DNA of 64,000 bases from Pseudomonas solani (GCF_026072635.1 NZ_AP023081.1:1262501-1326500), one strand, 5' to 3'. Numbered from the stretch's first letter, positions 1 through 9,256 are shown. Notes: a model not told the origin generated them from the letters alone. Made by a program: numbers and translations.

Positions 1-48
1 ACTCAACGACTTGCGCTTTCCGTGAATCTTTCGCTTCACATCAGCGGG

Positions 49-82
49 AGGCGAATTCTACAGCGTTTCAACTCGCTGTCAA
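49..82 (-). promoter_or_regulatory. Proximal sigma70 promoter of the same rRNA operon
   Basis: The minus strand reads TTGACA (77-82), a 16-bp spacer and TAGAAT (55-60), then a CG-rich start region. It lies about 200 bp downstream of the first promoter, a tandem layout like rrn P1/P2. Between the two promoters (83-248) I see no credible gene; the short open frame at 22-204 runs antisense through the promoters and is not coding. Confidence 0.75.
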
Positions 83-248
83 CACCTCTTTTTCAGCTTC
101 TTTCGAACTCATCCGGAAGAGGCTGGCGACACCAAAACCCAACCTGGCACCACCCTTCCATCGCATCGATTCGACCTAGATCGAACCACCCCACCATTAC
201 TTAACCTTTTGATTTACAAGAGGTTTTTCTTGGCTTCTGCTGTGGAAG

Positions 249-284
249 TGGTGCGCATTATAGGGATCAGAAACAGCACGTCAA
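249..284 (-). promoter_or_regulatory. Distal sigma70 promoter of a leftward rRNA operon
   Basis: On the minus strand there is a -35 TTGACG (279-284), a 16-bp spacer and a perfect -10 TATAAT (257-262), followed by a GC-rich discriminator starting GCGC. A strong -10 with a GC-rich discriminator is typical of stringently controlled rRNA promoters. The A/T-rich bases upstream (about 285-305) fall in the 3' end of msrQ and could act as an UP element. In PAO1 an rRNA operon is transcribed away from the msrQ neighbour, which fits; the 16S gene itself is outside the window. Confidence 0.75.
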
Positions 285-288
285 CACT

Positions 289-914
289 TTATTGAAATCT
301 TTTCGTCATCTTCTCTGCAGGCCCCGGAACTGGCCGCTTGAGCCTCCGGGAGATTACCGGCAGACGCAGCGCAAAAAGCGCGCTCCCGGCAATGGCATAG
401 CCCGCCCACTCAGCCATATCCGCACGCACCACCCAAAGCATATGCAACAAGGCCAGCCCGAGAATCAGGTAGACGAGCCTATGCAGCTGCTTCCAGCGCC
501 TACCGAGCTTCCGAATGCTGTACCGGTTGGACGTCACCGCCAGGACAAGAAGCATGAAGAAGGCCAGTGCACCCACGATAATGTAAGGGCGCTTACTCAG
601 GTCTTTCGCCAACTGGCCCAGATCCAGGCCAAGCAGGAATACCGCGTAGGCACTTATATGGAAGACCACATAGGCGAAGCACCAAAGCCCCAGCTGCCGG
701 CGAACGGCAATCCAGCCGCCCCATCCCGTCAGCTTTTGCAATGGCGTCATCCCAAGAGTGATCAGCAGGAGCCAAAGCGCGCCGAGTCCAAGGCGATCGA
801 CAAGCGTCTTTCCCGGGTCCGGGCCCAGGTCAAAGATCCAGGCCTGATACACCCATAGGGAAGGAGGAACCAACGCCGCCAGGAAAACCGCCACGCGCCA
901 CAGTCGATAGCGCA

Positions 915-915
<1 letters not shown>
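289..915 (-). CDS. msrQ: Haem-binding membrane subunit MsrQ of the periplasmic Met-sulfoxide reductase
   Basis: 208 aa, essentially all hydrophobic helices (about six membrane segments), matching the ferric-reductase-like YedZ/MsrQ family. MsrQ passes electrons from the quinone pool through haem b to the periplasmic molybdoenzyme MsrP, which repairs oxidised methionines in envelope proteins. The histidines in the helices (for example AYVVFHISAY and KQLHRLVYL) are the likely haem ligands. Its ATG overlaps the msrP stop by one base (TGATG), so the two are almost certainly co-translated. Its 3' end abuts the rRNA promoter on the same strand, so readthrough would enter the rRNA operon. Confidence 0.95.
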
Positions 916-1919
<1,004 letters not shown>

Positions 1920-1980
1920 GACGGCTCCACAGTTACGGCATGGGTTGCCCAGTAGACTGCGGAGCCGGGAGGAAATTACA

Positions 1981-2796
1981 TCACTCGACGCGCTTGCGGC
2001 GACGCAGTTGCAGCAAGTATTGCACTGGGCCGGAGGCTGCGTAAGCAAGGAAGATCAGCAGCAGGATGCGCGGCGGGTCGCTGAACACCACGGCGAAAGC
2101 CAGCACCACCACCAGGATGGCCACGAACGGGACGCGCCCCTTCAGGTCAAGGTCCTTGAAGCTGTAGTACTTGACGTTGCTGACCATCAGCATGCCGGCA
2201 GCCGCTACCAGCAGGGCGACGATGAAGGACATGTTCGAGCCCTTGATACCGAAGTCGCTGAACGCCCAAACCGTACCAGCAACAACACCGGCAGCGGCCG
2301 GGCTGGCCAAACCAATGAAGTAGCGCTTGTCGGTCTTGCCGATCTGAGTGTTGAAGCGCGCGAGGCGCAGAGCCGCACCTGCCACATAGATGAAAGCAAC
2401 CGTCAGGCCAACGCTGTTGAGCCCACTCAGTGCCCATTCGAATGCCAACAGCGCGGGTGCGACGCCGAAGGCGACCATGTCCGAGAGCGAGTCGTACTCG
2501 GCGCCGAATGCACTCTGGGTATTGGTCAGGCGCGCAACCCGCCCATCGAGACTGTCGAGCACCATGGCAACGAAGATGGTGGCAGCCGCGACGGAGAAGT
2601 TTCCGTTCATGGCGTTGATGATCGCGTAGAAGCCGGCGAACAGGTTGGCAGTCGTGAACAGGTTGGGCAGCAGATAGATGCCGCGATGACGGACCTTGCG
2701 ACCCTCATCATCGTGCCCCTCTTCGACATGCTCGTCGATCGGCAGCAGGCTTTCGGCGTCGGGAGCCTCGTTCGGCTCTTCGGGACGGTCACTCAT
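1981..2796 (-). CDS. pssA: CDP-diacylglycerol--serine O-phosphatidyltransferase
   Basis: 271 aa integral membrane enzyme making phosphatidylserine, the precursor of phosphatidylethanolamine. The CDP-alcohol phosphotransferase signature is intact: DGRVAR, then G, then D-x3-D in GAEYDSLSD. An acidic N-terminal tail of about 45 residues precedes the first membrane segment (LPNLFTTANLFAGF). I chose the ATG at 2796 rather than 2805 because AAGGA lies 8 nt upstream of it. The gene is separated from ilvC upstream by a strong terminator, so it probably has its own promoter near 2800-2900. Confidence 0.93.
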   Translation of the reverse strand: MSDRPEEPNEAPDAESLLPIDEHVEEGHDDEGRKVRHRGIYLLPNLFTTANLFAGFYAIINAMNGNFSVAAATIFVAMVLDSLDGRVARLTNTQSAFGAEYDSLSDMVAFGVAPALLAFEWALSGLNSVGLTVAFIYVAGAALRLARFNTQIGKTDKRYFIGLASPAAAGVVAGTVWAFSDFGIKGSNMSFIVALLVAAAGMLMVSNVKYYSFKDLDLKGRVPFVAILVVVLAFAVVFSDPPRILLLIFLAYAASGPVQYLLQLRRRKRVE

Positions 2797-2903
2797 GAAC
2801 AACATCCTTGCGAGGTATGCGAATGAATTTGACCGGGATGCAACAGGCTGGTTCGCGTCACGTGCCCGGTAATCAGGCTTTATACCAGAAGCGGGAGCAC
2901 CAT

Positions 2904-2929
2904 GAAAAAACGCGGCCGTAGCCGCGTTT
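2904..2929 (-). terminator. Intrinsic terminator of ilvC
   Basis: On the minus strand AACGCGGC, loop TACG, GCCGCGTT, followed by a T run. The perfect 8-bp stem lies just downstream of the ilvC stop, separating ilvC from pssA. Confidence 0.9.
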
Positions 2930-2950
2930 CTTCTTCAACCGCGCGAGACC

Positions 2951-3967
2951 TTAGTTCTTGGTCTTGTCGACGATCTTGTTCGCGGAGATCCACGGCATCA
3001 TCGCACGCAGACGCTCACCAACCTGCTCGATCGGGTGAGCAGCGTTGTTACGGCGGTAGGCGGTCATCGACGCGTAGTTCGAAGCACCTTCCTGGATGAA
3101 CATCTTGGCGTATTCGCCGTCCTGAATGCGCTTCAGAGCGTTGCGCATGGCCTGACGGGATTCGGCGTTGATGACTTCCGGACCGGTCACGTACTCGCCG
3201 TATTCGGCGTTGTTGGAGATCGAGTAGTTCATGTTGGCGATGCCGCCTTCGTACATGAGGTCTACGATCAGTTTCAGTTCGTGCAGGCACTCGAAGTAGG
3301 CCATTTCCGGCGCGTAGCCAGCTTCGACCAGGGTTTCGAAACCGGCTTTGACCAGCTCGACGCAACCGCCGCAGAGAACGGCTTGCTCGCCGAACAGGTC
3401 GGTTTCGGTCTCGTCCTTGAAGGTGGTTTCGATGATGCCGGTACGGCCGCCGCCAACGCCGCAGGCGTAGGACAGGGCAACGTTCTTGGCATTGCCGGAA
3501 GCGTCCTGGTAGATGGCGACCAGGTCAGGGATGCCGCCGCCCTTGACGAACTCGGAGCGTACGGTGTGGCCCGGGGCCTTCGGCGCGATCATGATCACGT
3601 CGAGGTCGGCACGCGGGACGACCTGGTTGTAGTGGATGGCGAAGCCGTGGGCGAAAGCCAGGGTGGCGCCTTTCTTCAGGTTCGGCTCGACTTCGTCCTT
3701 GTACAGCTTGGACTGGAATTCGTCGGGGGTCAGGATCATGACCAGGTCAGCGGCGGCAACGGCTTCCGGCACGCTCTTCACGGTCAGGCCATGGGCTTGA
3801 GCCTTGGCGACGGTGGCGGAGCCCGGGCGCAGGCCGACGGTTACGTCGACACCGGAGTCTTTCAGGTTGCAGGCATGAGCATGACCCTGGGAGCCGTAAC
3901 CGATGATGGCTACTTTCTTGCCCTGGATGATCGAGAGGTCACAGTCTTTGTCGTAATAAACTTTCAT
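2951..3967 (-). CDS. ilvC: Ketol-acid reductoisomerase
   Basis: 338 aa, the usual length of the short (class I) bacterial enzyme. It converts 2-acetolactate or 2-aceto-2-hydroxybutyrate to the dihydroxy acids in valine, leucine and isoleucine synthesis, using NADPH and Mg2+. The Rossmann motif GYGSQGHAHA is near residue 25, and the C-terminal knotted domain contains the Mg-binding acidic residues (FKDETETDLFGEQ). The start at 3967 (MKVYYDKD) is the family start; the longer frame upstream is spurious. It is divergent from ilvY, which in enterobacteria activates ilvC in response to its substrates. Confidence 0.97.
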   Translation of the reverse strand: MKVYYDKDCDLSIIQGKKVAIIGYGSQGHAHACNLKDSGVDVTVGLRPGSATVAKAQAHGLTVKSVPEAVAAADLVMILTPDEFQSKLYKDEVEPNLKKGATLAFAHGFAIHYNQVVPRADLDVIMIAPKAPGHTVRSEFVKGGGIPDLVAIYQDASGNAKNVALSYACGVGGGRTGIIETTFKDETETDLFGEQAVLCGGCVELVKAGFETLVEAGYAPEMAYFECLHELKLIVDLMYEGGIANMNYSISNNAEYGEYVTGPEVINAESRQAMRNALKRIQDGEYAKMFIQEGASNYASMTAYRRNNAAHPIEQVGERLRAMMPWISANKIVDKTKN

Positions 3968-4040
3968 GTTCATGACTCTTCTAAAACGAAAGGGATGGGG
4001 TGCGCGCACCGCGACAGAGGCACATTAAGCGATCGGACCC

Positions 4041-4066
4041 GTTGCGTAAAATGATATATTCGCAAC
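4041..4066. promoter_or_regulatory. Inverted repeat between ilvC and ilvY, candidate IlvY operator
   Basis: GTTGCG (4041-4046) and CGCAAC (4061-4066) flank a 14-bp A/T-rich centre in the 125-bp divergent region. LysR-type activators normally bind such dyads between their own gene and the target. A second, longer inverted pair AGGCACAT (4018-4025) / ATGTGCCT (4070-4077) surrounds it but is not co-centred. The assignment to IlvY is inference. Confidence 0.5.
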
Positions 4067-4092
4067 GTCATGTGCCTGTAAATGAAACACTC

Positions 4093-4974
4093 ATGGACAA
4101 CCACTCGCTCAGGCTCTTCCTTTCCCTGGCAGATAACCTGCACTTCGGCAAAACCAGCCGCGAACAGCATGTCAGCCCCTCTGCACTCAGCCGAAGCATC
4201 AAGCAGCTCGAAGACGAAGTCGGCGCGCCCCTGTTCGTACGCGACAACCGTTCGGTCCAGCTGACCCGAGAGGGGCAGCAGTTCCGCGAGTATGCCAGCG
4301 AGGTCATGAGCGGCTGGCACGCCATCCGCCAGCGGTTCATGCAGGACCAGGTGGACCTGCACGGCGAGCTCTCCCTGTATTGCTCGGTGACGGCAAGCTA
4401 CAGCTTCCTCTACGACATCCTCAGCAGCTTCCGCCAGGACTACCCTCGCATCGAAATGAAGCTGCACACCGGCGACCCCGCCAAGGCGGTCGAGCGGGTA
4501 CAACAGGGGCTGGAGGACCTCTCCATCGGCGCCCGGCCCGACAACCTGCCAGCCGGCATCGACTTCCAGTCAATCACCCGTTCGGAGCTACGCTTCATCG
4601 GACCACAGTCACCTCAGTTACTGAGCGAGGAACAGCTGAGGCAGCCCACAGCGCAAAGCTGGAAGGACGTGCCGATGATTCTCTCGGAAGAAGGCCTGGC
4701 CAGAACGCGCACCGAGCGCTGGCTGAAAAGCCACAGCATCAAGCCGCGTATCTACGCCCAGGTGGCGGGGAACGAAGCCATCGTCAGCATGGTGAGCCTG
4801 GGGTTCGGCATCGGCGTGGTTCCGCAGATCGTGCTCGACAACAGCCCGCTGACCGAGCGCATCCGCATCTACGACATCCAGCCTCCATTGACCGCCTACG
4901 ACATCGGCCTGTTCGCCCTGGAAAAACGCCTCAAGGATCCGCTAATCGCCGCCTTCTGGAATCGTCGCCAGTAA
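4093..4974 (+). CDS. ilvY: LysR-type activator IlvY
   Basis: 293 aa. The N-terminal winged HTH (HVSPSALSRSIKQLEDE, then FVRDNR) and the effector-binding domain follow E. coli IlvY along their whole length as I remember it (for example LYCSVTASYS, EIVSMVSLGFGIGV-like and DPLIAAFWN stretches). IlvY senses acetolactate/acetohydroxybutyrate and activates ilvC, the gene transcribed divergently here. The start at 4093 (MDNHSLRLFL) matches the family; the frame open upstream from 4000 would overlap the control region. It converges on ilvH with a shared terminator between them. Confidence 0.88.
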   Translation: MDNHSLRLFLSLADNLHFGKTSREQHVSPSALSRSIKQLEDEVGAPLFVRDNRSVQLTREGQQFREYASEVMSGWHAIRQRFMQDQVDLHGELSLYCSVTASYSFLYDILSSFRQDYPRIEMKLHTGDPAKAVERVQQGLEDLSIGARPDNLPAGIDFQSITRSELRFIGPQSPQLLSEEQLRQPTAQSWKDVPMILSEEGLARTRTERWLKSHSIKPRIYAQVAGNEAIVSMVSLGFGIGVVPQIVLDNSPLTERIRIYDIQPPLTAYDIGLFALEKRLKDPLIAAFWNRRQ

Positions 4975-4984
4975 ATCCGGGCAA

Positions 4985-5010
4985 TAAAAACCCCGCACAA
5001 GGCGGGGCTC
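4985..5010 (-). terminator. Terminator between ilvY and ilvH
   Basis: Stem CCCCGC / GCGGGG (4991-4996 with 5002-5007). On the minus strand it is followed by TTTTT, a good terminator for ilvIH; on the plus strand the tail CTCTTC is weaker but may also stop ilvY. Confidence 0.85.
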
Positions 5011-5028
5011 TTCAACACAGCATGGCGA

Positions 5029-5520
5029 TCAGATGCTCAGCACCTTGTCCCCACGGGCAATGCCGGTAACGCCACTGCGCACGGTCTCGAGGATCGACGC
5101 GGTGCCGATCGCCTGGATGAAGCTGTCCAGCTTGTCGGACGTACCGGCCAGCTGGATGGTGTAGACGCTACTGGTCACATCGACGATCTGCCCGCGGAAG
5201 ATGTCGGTGGTGCGCTTGACCTCGGCGCGCTGGGCGCCAGTAGCCTTCACTTTTACCAGCATCAGCTCGCGCTCGATGTGAGCGCTCTCCGACAGGTCCA
5301 CCAGCTTGACCACTTCGATCAGCTTGTTGAGGTTCTTGGTGATCTGCTCGATCACATCGTCCTGGCCAACGGTGGTCAGCGTCAGACGCGACAGGGTCGG
5401 ATCCTCGGTGGGCGCTACGGTCAGGCTTTCGATGTTGTAGTTGCGTTGGGAGAACAGGCCGACGACACGGGACAGCGCACCGGGTTCGTTCTCCAGCAAC
5501 AGGGAAATGATGTGTCGCAT
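5029..5520 (-). CDS. ilvH: Acetolactate synthase small (regulatory) subunit
   Basis: 163 aa, standard IlvH length. The N-terminal ACT domain (ENEPGALSRVVGLFSQRN, about residues 9-26) binds valine and gives feedback inhibition of the IlvI catalytic subunit; a second regulatory domain follows. The ATG at 5520 lies 2 bp after the ilvI stop, so the two subunits are translationally linked. A longer upstream frame overlapping ilvI was rejected. Confidence 0.96.
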   Translation of the reverse strand: MRHIISLLLENEPGALSRVVGLFSQRNYNIESLTVAPTEDPTLSRLTLTTVGQDDVIEQITKNLNKLIEVVKLVDLSESAHIERELMLVKVKATGAQRAEVKRTTDIFRGQIVDVTSSVYTIQLAGTSDKLDSFIQAIGTASILETVRSGVTGIARGDKVLSI

Positions 5521-5522
5521 GT

Positions 5523-7247
5523 TCAGGTCCGCTCCGTCTTGCTCAGCCACATATCGCGCATGGCGCCATCCCGGATCTGCATCGGGTAGACGTGTTCGCT
5601 CGGATCGACCTGGATATCGAGGAACACCAGGCGATTCTTCAGCGCGAACGCTTCTTCCATCTTCGGCTTCAGATCCTTCAGGTCGGTGATGCGCATGCCA
5701 ACGTGGCCATAGGCTTCAACCAGCTTGACGAAGTCCGGCAGCGACTCCATGTAGGAGTGCGAGTAACGGCTGTTGTACTGCATGTCCTGCCACTGGCGGA
5801 CCATGCCCAAGGCACCGTTGTTGAGGTTGATGATCTTCACCGGCAGGTCGTACTGCAGGCAGGTGGACAGTTCCTGGATGTTCATCTGGATGCTGCCTTC
5901 ACCGGTCACGCACGCCACATCGGCATCCGGGAAGTTGAGCTTCACGCCCATCGCCGCCGGGAAGCCGAAGCCCATGGTGCCGAGGCCACCGGAGTTGATC
6001 CAGCGATTGGGCTTGTTGAAGCGGTAGTACTGCGCCGCGAACATCTGGTGCTGGCCCACATCGGACGCCACATAGGCATCACCCTTGGTGACATCGCACA
6101 GGGTCTCGATGACGGTCTGCGGCTTGATGATGCTGCCGTCGCCCATTTCATAGGGGAACAGGCCGCGGTCACCGCGCCACTCTTCGATCTGCTTCCACCA
6201 GCTGGCGACGGTCTCCTTGTTCGGGGTCTCGCCGATTTCCTTGAGGATGGCGACCATCTCGGTGAGGACGCTGTCCACCGGCCCCACGATCGGGATATCG
6301 GCCTTGATGGTCTTGGAGATCGAAGCCGGGTCGATGTCGATGTGGATGATCTTGGCGTTCGGGCAGAACTTGCTCGCGCCGTTGATCACACGGTCATCGA
6401 AACGCGCGCCGACAGCCAGGATCACGTCAGCGTGGTGCATCGCCAGGTTGGCGGTGTAGCTGCCGTGCATGCCGAGCATGCCAACGAACTGGCGATCCAT
6501 GCCCGGGTAGGCGCCGAGGCCCATCAGGGTGTTGGTCACCGGGAGGTTGAGCATCTTCGCCAGTTCGGTCAGAGGCTCGGAAGCGCCGCCCATGATCACG
6601 CCGCCACCGGCGTACAGGATCGGACGCTTGGCAGCCAGCAGCATCTCGGCCGCCTTGCGGATCTGGCCGGAATGACCACGAACGGCAGGGCTGTACGAGC
6701 GCAGCTTGACCTTCTTCGGGTAGCTGTATTCGAACTTCTGGGTCGGATCGCCCATGTCCTTCGGAATATCGACCACGACCGGGCCAGGACGGCCGGACTG
6801 GGCGAGATAGAAGGCCTTCTTGATCACTTCGGGGATTTCCGAAGGATGCTTGATGATGAAGCTGTGCTTCACGATCGGACGGGAGATACCGACCATGTCG
6901 GTTTCCTGGAAGGCATCGGTGCCTACCATGCCGCTCGGCACCTGACCGGACAGCACGACCATCGGGATGGAGTCCATATAGGCGGTGGCGATGCCGGTGA
7001 TGGCGTTCGTCGCACCGGGGCCGGACGTCACCAGCACCACGCCGGGCTTGCCGGTAGCGCGGGCATAGCCGTCGGCCATATGGGTAGCAGCCTGCTCATG
7101 GCGCACCAGGATATGGGTGACGTCACTTTCCTTGAACAGGGCATCGTAGATATGCAGGAGGGCACCACCCGGGTACCCGTAGATGTACTTAACGCCTTCG
7201 TCACGCAACGAGCGGACGACCATTTCAGCGCCAGATAAAAGCTCCAC
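5523..7247 (-). CDS. ilvI: Acetolactate synthase large (catalytic) subunit
   Basis: 574 aa thiamine-diphosphate enzyme that condenses pyruvate with pyruvate or 2-oxobutyrate, the first committed step of branched-chain amino acid synthesis. The conserved N-terminal glutamate (RHEQAATHMADGYAR), FAD domain and ThDP motif (GEGSIQMNIQE ... NLNN) are all present. The start is GTG at 7247 (VELLSGAEM), with GAGGTG 8 nt upstream; the upstream ATG gives 22 residues not typical of the family. A roughly 360-nt leader precedes the gene. Confidence 0.96.
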   Translation of the reverse strand: MELLSGAEMVVRSLRDEGVKYIYGYPGGALLHIYDALFKESDVTHILVRHEQAATHMADGYARATGKPGVVLVTSGPGATNAITGIATAYMDSIPMVVLSGQVPSGMVGTDAFQETDMVGISRPIVKHSFIIKHPSEIPEVIKKAFYLAQSGRPGPVVVDIPKDMGDPTQKFEYSYPKKVKLRSYSPAVRGHSGQIRKAAEMLLAAKRPILYAGGGVIMGGASEPLTELAKMLNLPVTNTLMGLGAYPGMDRQFVGMLGMHGSYTANLAMHHADVILAVGARFDDRVINGASKFCPNAKIIHIDIDPASISKTIKADIPIVGPVDSVLTEMVAILKEIGETPNKETVASWWKQIEEWRGDRGLFPYEMGDGSIIKPQTVIETLCDVTKGDAYVASDVGQHQMFAAQYYRFNKPNRWINSGGLGTMGFGFPAAMGVKLNFPDADVACVTGEGSIQMNIQELSTCLQYDLPVKIINLNNGALGMVRQWQDMQYNSRYSHSYMESLPDFVKLVEAYGHVGMRITDLKDLKPKMEEAFALKNRLVFLDIQVDPSEHVYPMQIRDGAMRDMWLSKTERT

Positions 7248-7607
7248 GTTGTTCACCTCTAAAACGCCAGTAAACCGCCCGCACCGGACGGCCTGAAATA
7301 GGTTTGCTTGCAAGCAGTGACGTGCACGACGGGTAGTCGAACTCCATCAGCTACTGACTGAGCAAGCATCGGGTCGGCCCCTGAGAGTTGTTGCGGGACT
7401 TTCCCACCCAGCGCGAGGTAACGCGTTGCGGGTGTAACAGGTCGGCGCGGGTATGCACCTCATCGACTGCGGCAGCTACCGACTTGCGGCCGGCCCACTG
7501 AAACAGCGAACCACGGATTCTTCGGATAAGCGTGCGACAAGTCAAGTAATCCATCAGTGTTTCTTGCATCACAAGCCTGTGACACGTAGCAGCATGACGA
7601 TAGGCGG
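7248..7607 (-). promoter_or_regulatory. Long ilvIH leader with possible attenuation features
   Basis: About 360 nt of predicted untranslated leader lie between the candidate promoter and ilvI. Visible elements are a possible 8-codon leader peptide (7569-7595), a perfect 12-bp palindrome TGCTTGCAAGCA (7305-7316), and a hairpin CCGTCCG/CGGGCGG (7275-7291) followed by a short U-rich stretch just before the ilvI ribosome site. A 72-73 codon frame (7351-7572) starts where the short peptide stops. I see no protein family in it. Confidence 0.45.
7569..7595 (-). CDS. Possible ilv leader peptide MLLRVTGL
   Basis: Eight codons, four of them Leu or Val, starting about 12 nt after the predicted transcription start; the stop (TGA) overlaps an ATG opening a 72-codon frame. 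Branched-chain-rich short peptides control ilv operons by attenuation in enterobacteria. There is no clear Shine-Dalgarno sequence, so this is only a candidate. Confidence 0.25.
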   Translation of the reverse strand: MLLRVTGL

Positions 7608-7613
7608 GTTTTG

Positions 7614-7642
7614 GTTATAGTAATTGCCAGGTCTCGAGTCGA
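7614..7642 (-). promoter_or_regulatory. Candidate sigma70 promoter of ilvIH
   Basis: Minus strand TCGACT (7637-7642), 17-bp spacer, TATAAC (7614-7619). It overlaps the 5' untranslated region of the divergent DUF4124 gene; the same A/T-rich stretch read forward (TATAGT at about 7616-7621) may be that gene's -10. Confidence 0.5.
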
Positions 7643-7657
7643 TCACAAGGAAACAAC

Positions 7658-8149
7658 ATGCGGCGCATCATTCTCACAGGCAGCCTGCTGCTCGCCCTGA
7701 GCGGTTCTGTCATGGCCAGCCAGGTCTACAAATGGGTGGACGCGCAAGGTGTAACCCACTTCGGCGCGCAGCCGCCCCAAGGGCAGGATGCCACGTCGGT
7801 CAGCACCGGCGCCGCGCAGCCCAAGGAAGTCAAACCCACGTTCGAGAACCCCTACCCCGTCCAGCCCAAGGCCGAGGAAAAGGCCGCTACGCCAGCGCCC
7901 GCCAAACCTGGCAAGGCCAGCAGCGATGAGCAGCAGAAGGCGCTGGACGAGAAGGTGAAAAGCGACGTCGCCAAGCAGGAAGCCGAGCGCAAGAAGTACT
8001 GCGACACCATGCGCACCAACCTCGCGCAACTGCAGAACAACCCGCGCGTGCGCGTGGAAGAGAACGGTCAGCTGCGTTTCCTGGGCGAAGAAGAACGCCA
8101 GGCCAAGATGGCAGAAACCAAGAAGTCGATAGACGAGAACTGCAACTGA
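7658..8149 (+). CDS. Exported DUF4124 protein
   Basis: 163 aa with a clear signal peptide (cleavage near SVMAS, residues 18-21) followed by a DUF4124 segment (QVYKWVDAQGVTHFG), a short motif found at the start of many proteobacterial periplasmic proteins of unknown role. A proline/alanine/lysine-rich linker and a charged, probably helical C-terminal half follow, including CDTMRTNLAQLQ and a final ENCN with cysteines that could form a disulfide. The start at 7658 has AAGGA 7 nt upstream. Function unknown. Divergent from ilvIH. Confidence 0.85.
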   Translation: MRRIILTGSLLLALSGSVMASQVYKWVDAQGVTHFGAQPPQGQDATSVSTGAAQPKEVKPTFENPYPVQPKAEEKAATPAPAKPGKASSDEQQKALDEKVKSDVAKQEAERKKYCDTMRTNLAQLQNNPRVRVEENGQLRFLGEEERQAKMAETKKSIDENCN

Positions 8150-8160
8150 CCCATAGAACT

Positions 8161-8185
8161 GCGGCGCCTCTCGGCGCCGCATTCA
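8161..8185 (+). terminator. Hairpin after the DUF4124 gene
   Basis: Perfect 8-bp stem GCGGCGCC / GGCGCCGC (8161-8168, 8173-8180), TCTC loop, weak tail ATTCAT. It sits between convergent genes and may serve both. Confidence 0.6.
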
Positions 8186-8189
8186 TGTC

Positions 8190-8510
8190 TCAACCGATCA
8201 ACCGATCGAACTCCCCGAGCGACTCCAGCAAGGCTCGCACCTCCACCGGATGCTCACGGAAGGCCATCTCGGCCATCGGGCGAATCCCCGACGCCTGGGG
8301 CAGATCGGCCCCGGATTCCAAGATGATTTTCATCTTCGGCAGGAAGATCCACTGCAACCACTCGTCGAACGCCAGCGTATCGACGCAAAACGGCTCCGGG
8401 CTGGAAAGCGCTTCTGCGCTGGGCGCGGCGTCCGCCCACCAACCGAGCACGCGCAGTTCGCGCTCGATCAGCAGCAACTGCTCAGCCACCTCGGAGAGGC
8501 GCGGATCCAT
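8190..8510 (-). CDS. YqcC family protein
   Basis: 106 aa, all alpha, matching the YqcC family (small proteins often found near tRNA-modification or envelope genes; function unknown). Family landmarks include LRVLGWW near residue 22, PFCVDTLAFDEWLQWIFLPKM in the centre and FDRLIG at the end. The start ATG (8510) shares its A with the TGA stop of the preceding lipoprotein gene, so translation is coupled. A longer frame to 8597 was rejected because it lies inside that gene. Confidence 0.85.
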   Translation of the reverse strand: MDPRLSEVAEQLLLIERELRVLGWWADAAPSAEALSSPEPFCVDTLAFDEWLQWIFLPKMKIILESGADLPQASGIRPMAEMAFREHPVEVRALLESLGEFDRLIG

Positions 8511-9256
8511 CAGGAGCTGACCTTGGCGCGCTGACGGGCCTGGGCGGCACCGGACGGGTCGCCCTGGCGCTCGCGGGATTTGGCGACCAACTCCCACAAA
8601 CTCGCCTGCAACGCCGGGCGGCCATTGGAAAGACTCAAGCCACGACGAGCAAGCTGCTCGGCCTGGGCGGCATCGCCCTGGGCCAGGCGCACTTCAGCGA
8701 GGCGATAAAGCACCTGCGGCTCGCGCGGGGCGATGCGCTGGGCACGCTCCAGACTGGAGGACGCACCATTGAGGTCGCCACCGCCCTGTTGCTGCTGGGC
8801 GGTGGTCAGCAGCGCCAGCACTGGGCCATCCAGCTGCTCGTCAGCGGCAAGGCTGCCGCCGCTGGGAATGCCGCTCGGCGCGGAAGGCATGCTGTAGCTG
8901 CCAGTGGAGATCGGTGCGGAGCTCGAAGGTCCCGGGGTGATCGGGCCGGGCGTGATGGGGCCGGAACTGATCGAGCCGCTGATGGGCGCGCTCGGCGCCG
9001 GCATCGCCTGGGCGGAACTGCCACTGCCACCCGGCACCATCACCACCACACCGGAATCCTGGGAATCGTATTGAGGCTGCTGGGCCGCGACCGGGGCGCG
9101 GTAGCCGCCGGAGCCTTCTTCCTGTTCGGACATCGGGCCACCGGAGTCGACCACCGGGATGGCATTTCGCTGAGGAGTCGCACAACCGGTCAGCATGACC
9201 GCAACGGTCAAGGCAGGAATCCACCCTTTATTCACATCAGATCCTCTTCGGTTCAT
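8510..9256 (-). CDS. TPR-containing outer-membrane lipoprotein
   Basis: 248 aa. A lipoprotein signal ends at LTGC, giving an acylated cysteine at residue 25. Residues 30-140 are low-complexity (Pro/Ser/Gly repeats such as ITPGPITPGP), then tetratricopeptide-like helices (about 145-235: ARRGLSLSNGRPALQASLW). The ATG at 9256 overlaps the mrcB stop (ATGA); a GTG at 9235 with GAGG upstream is an alternative that keeps the lipobox. Its location behind mrcB suggests a role with PBP1b, analogous to LpoB, but I see no LpoB homology, so that is a guess from context. Confidence 0.82.
   Translation of the reverse strand: MNRRGSDVNKGWIPALTVAVMLTGCATPQRNAIPVVDSGGPMSEQEEGSGGYRAPVAAQQPQYDSQDSGVVVMVPGGSGSSAQAMPAPSAPISGSISSGPITPGPITPGPSSSAPISTGSYSMPSAPSGIPSGGSLAADEQLDGPVLALLTTAQQQQGGGDLNGASSSLERAQRIAPREPQVLYRLAEVRLAQGDAAQAEQLARRGLSLSNGRPALQASLWELVAKSRERQGDPSGAAQARQRAKVSS

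Noticed and set aside
22..204. 60-codon frame near the left edge
   Set aside because: Lies antisense over the rRNA promoters, has no ribosome site and no recognisable protein.
7351..7572. 72-73 codon frame in the ilvIH leader as a real gene
   Set aside because: No family resemblance or ribosome site; kept only as part of the leader description.
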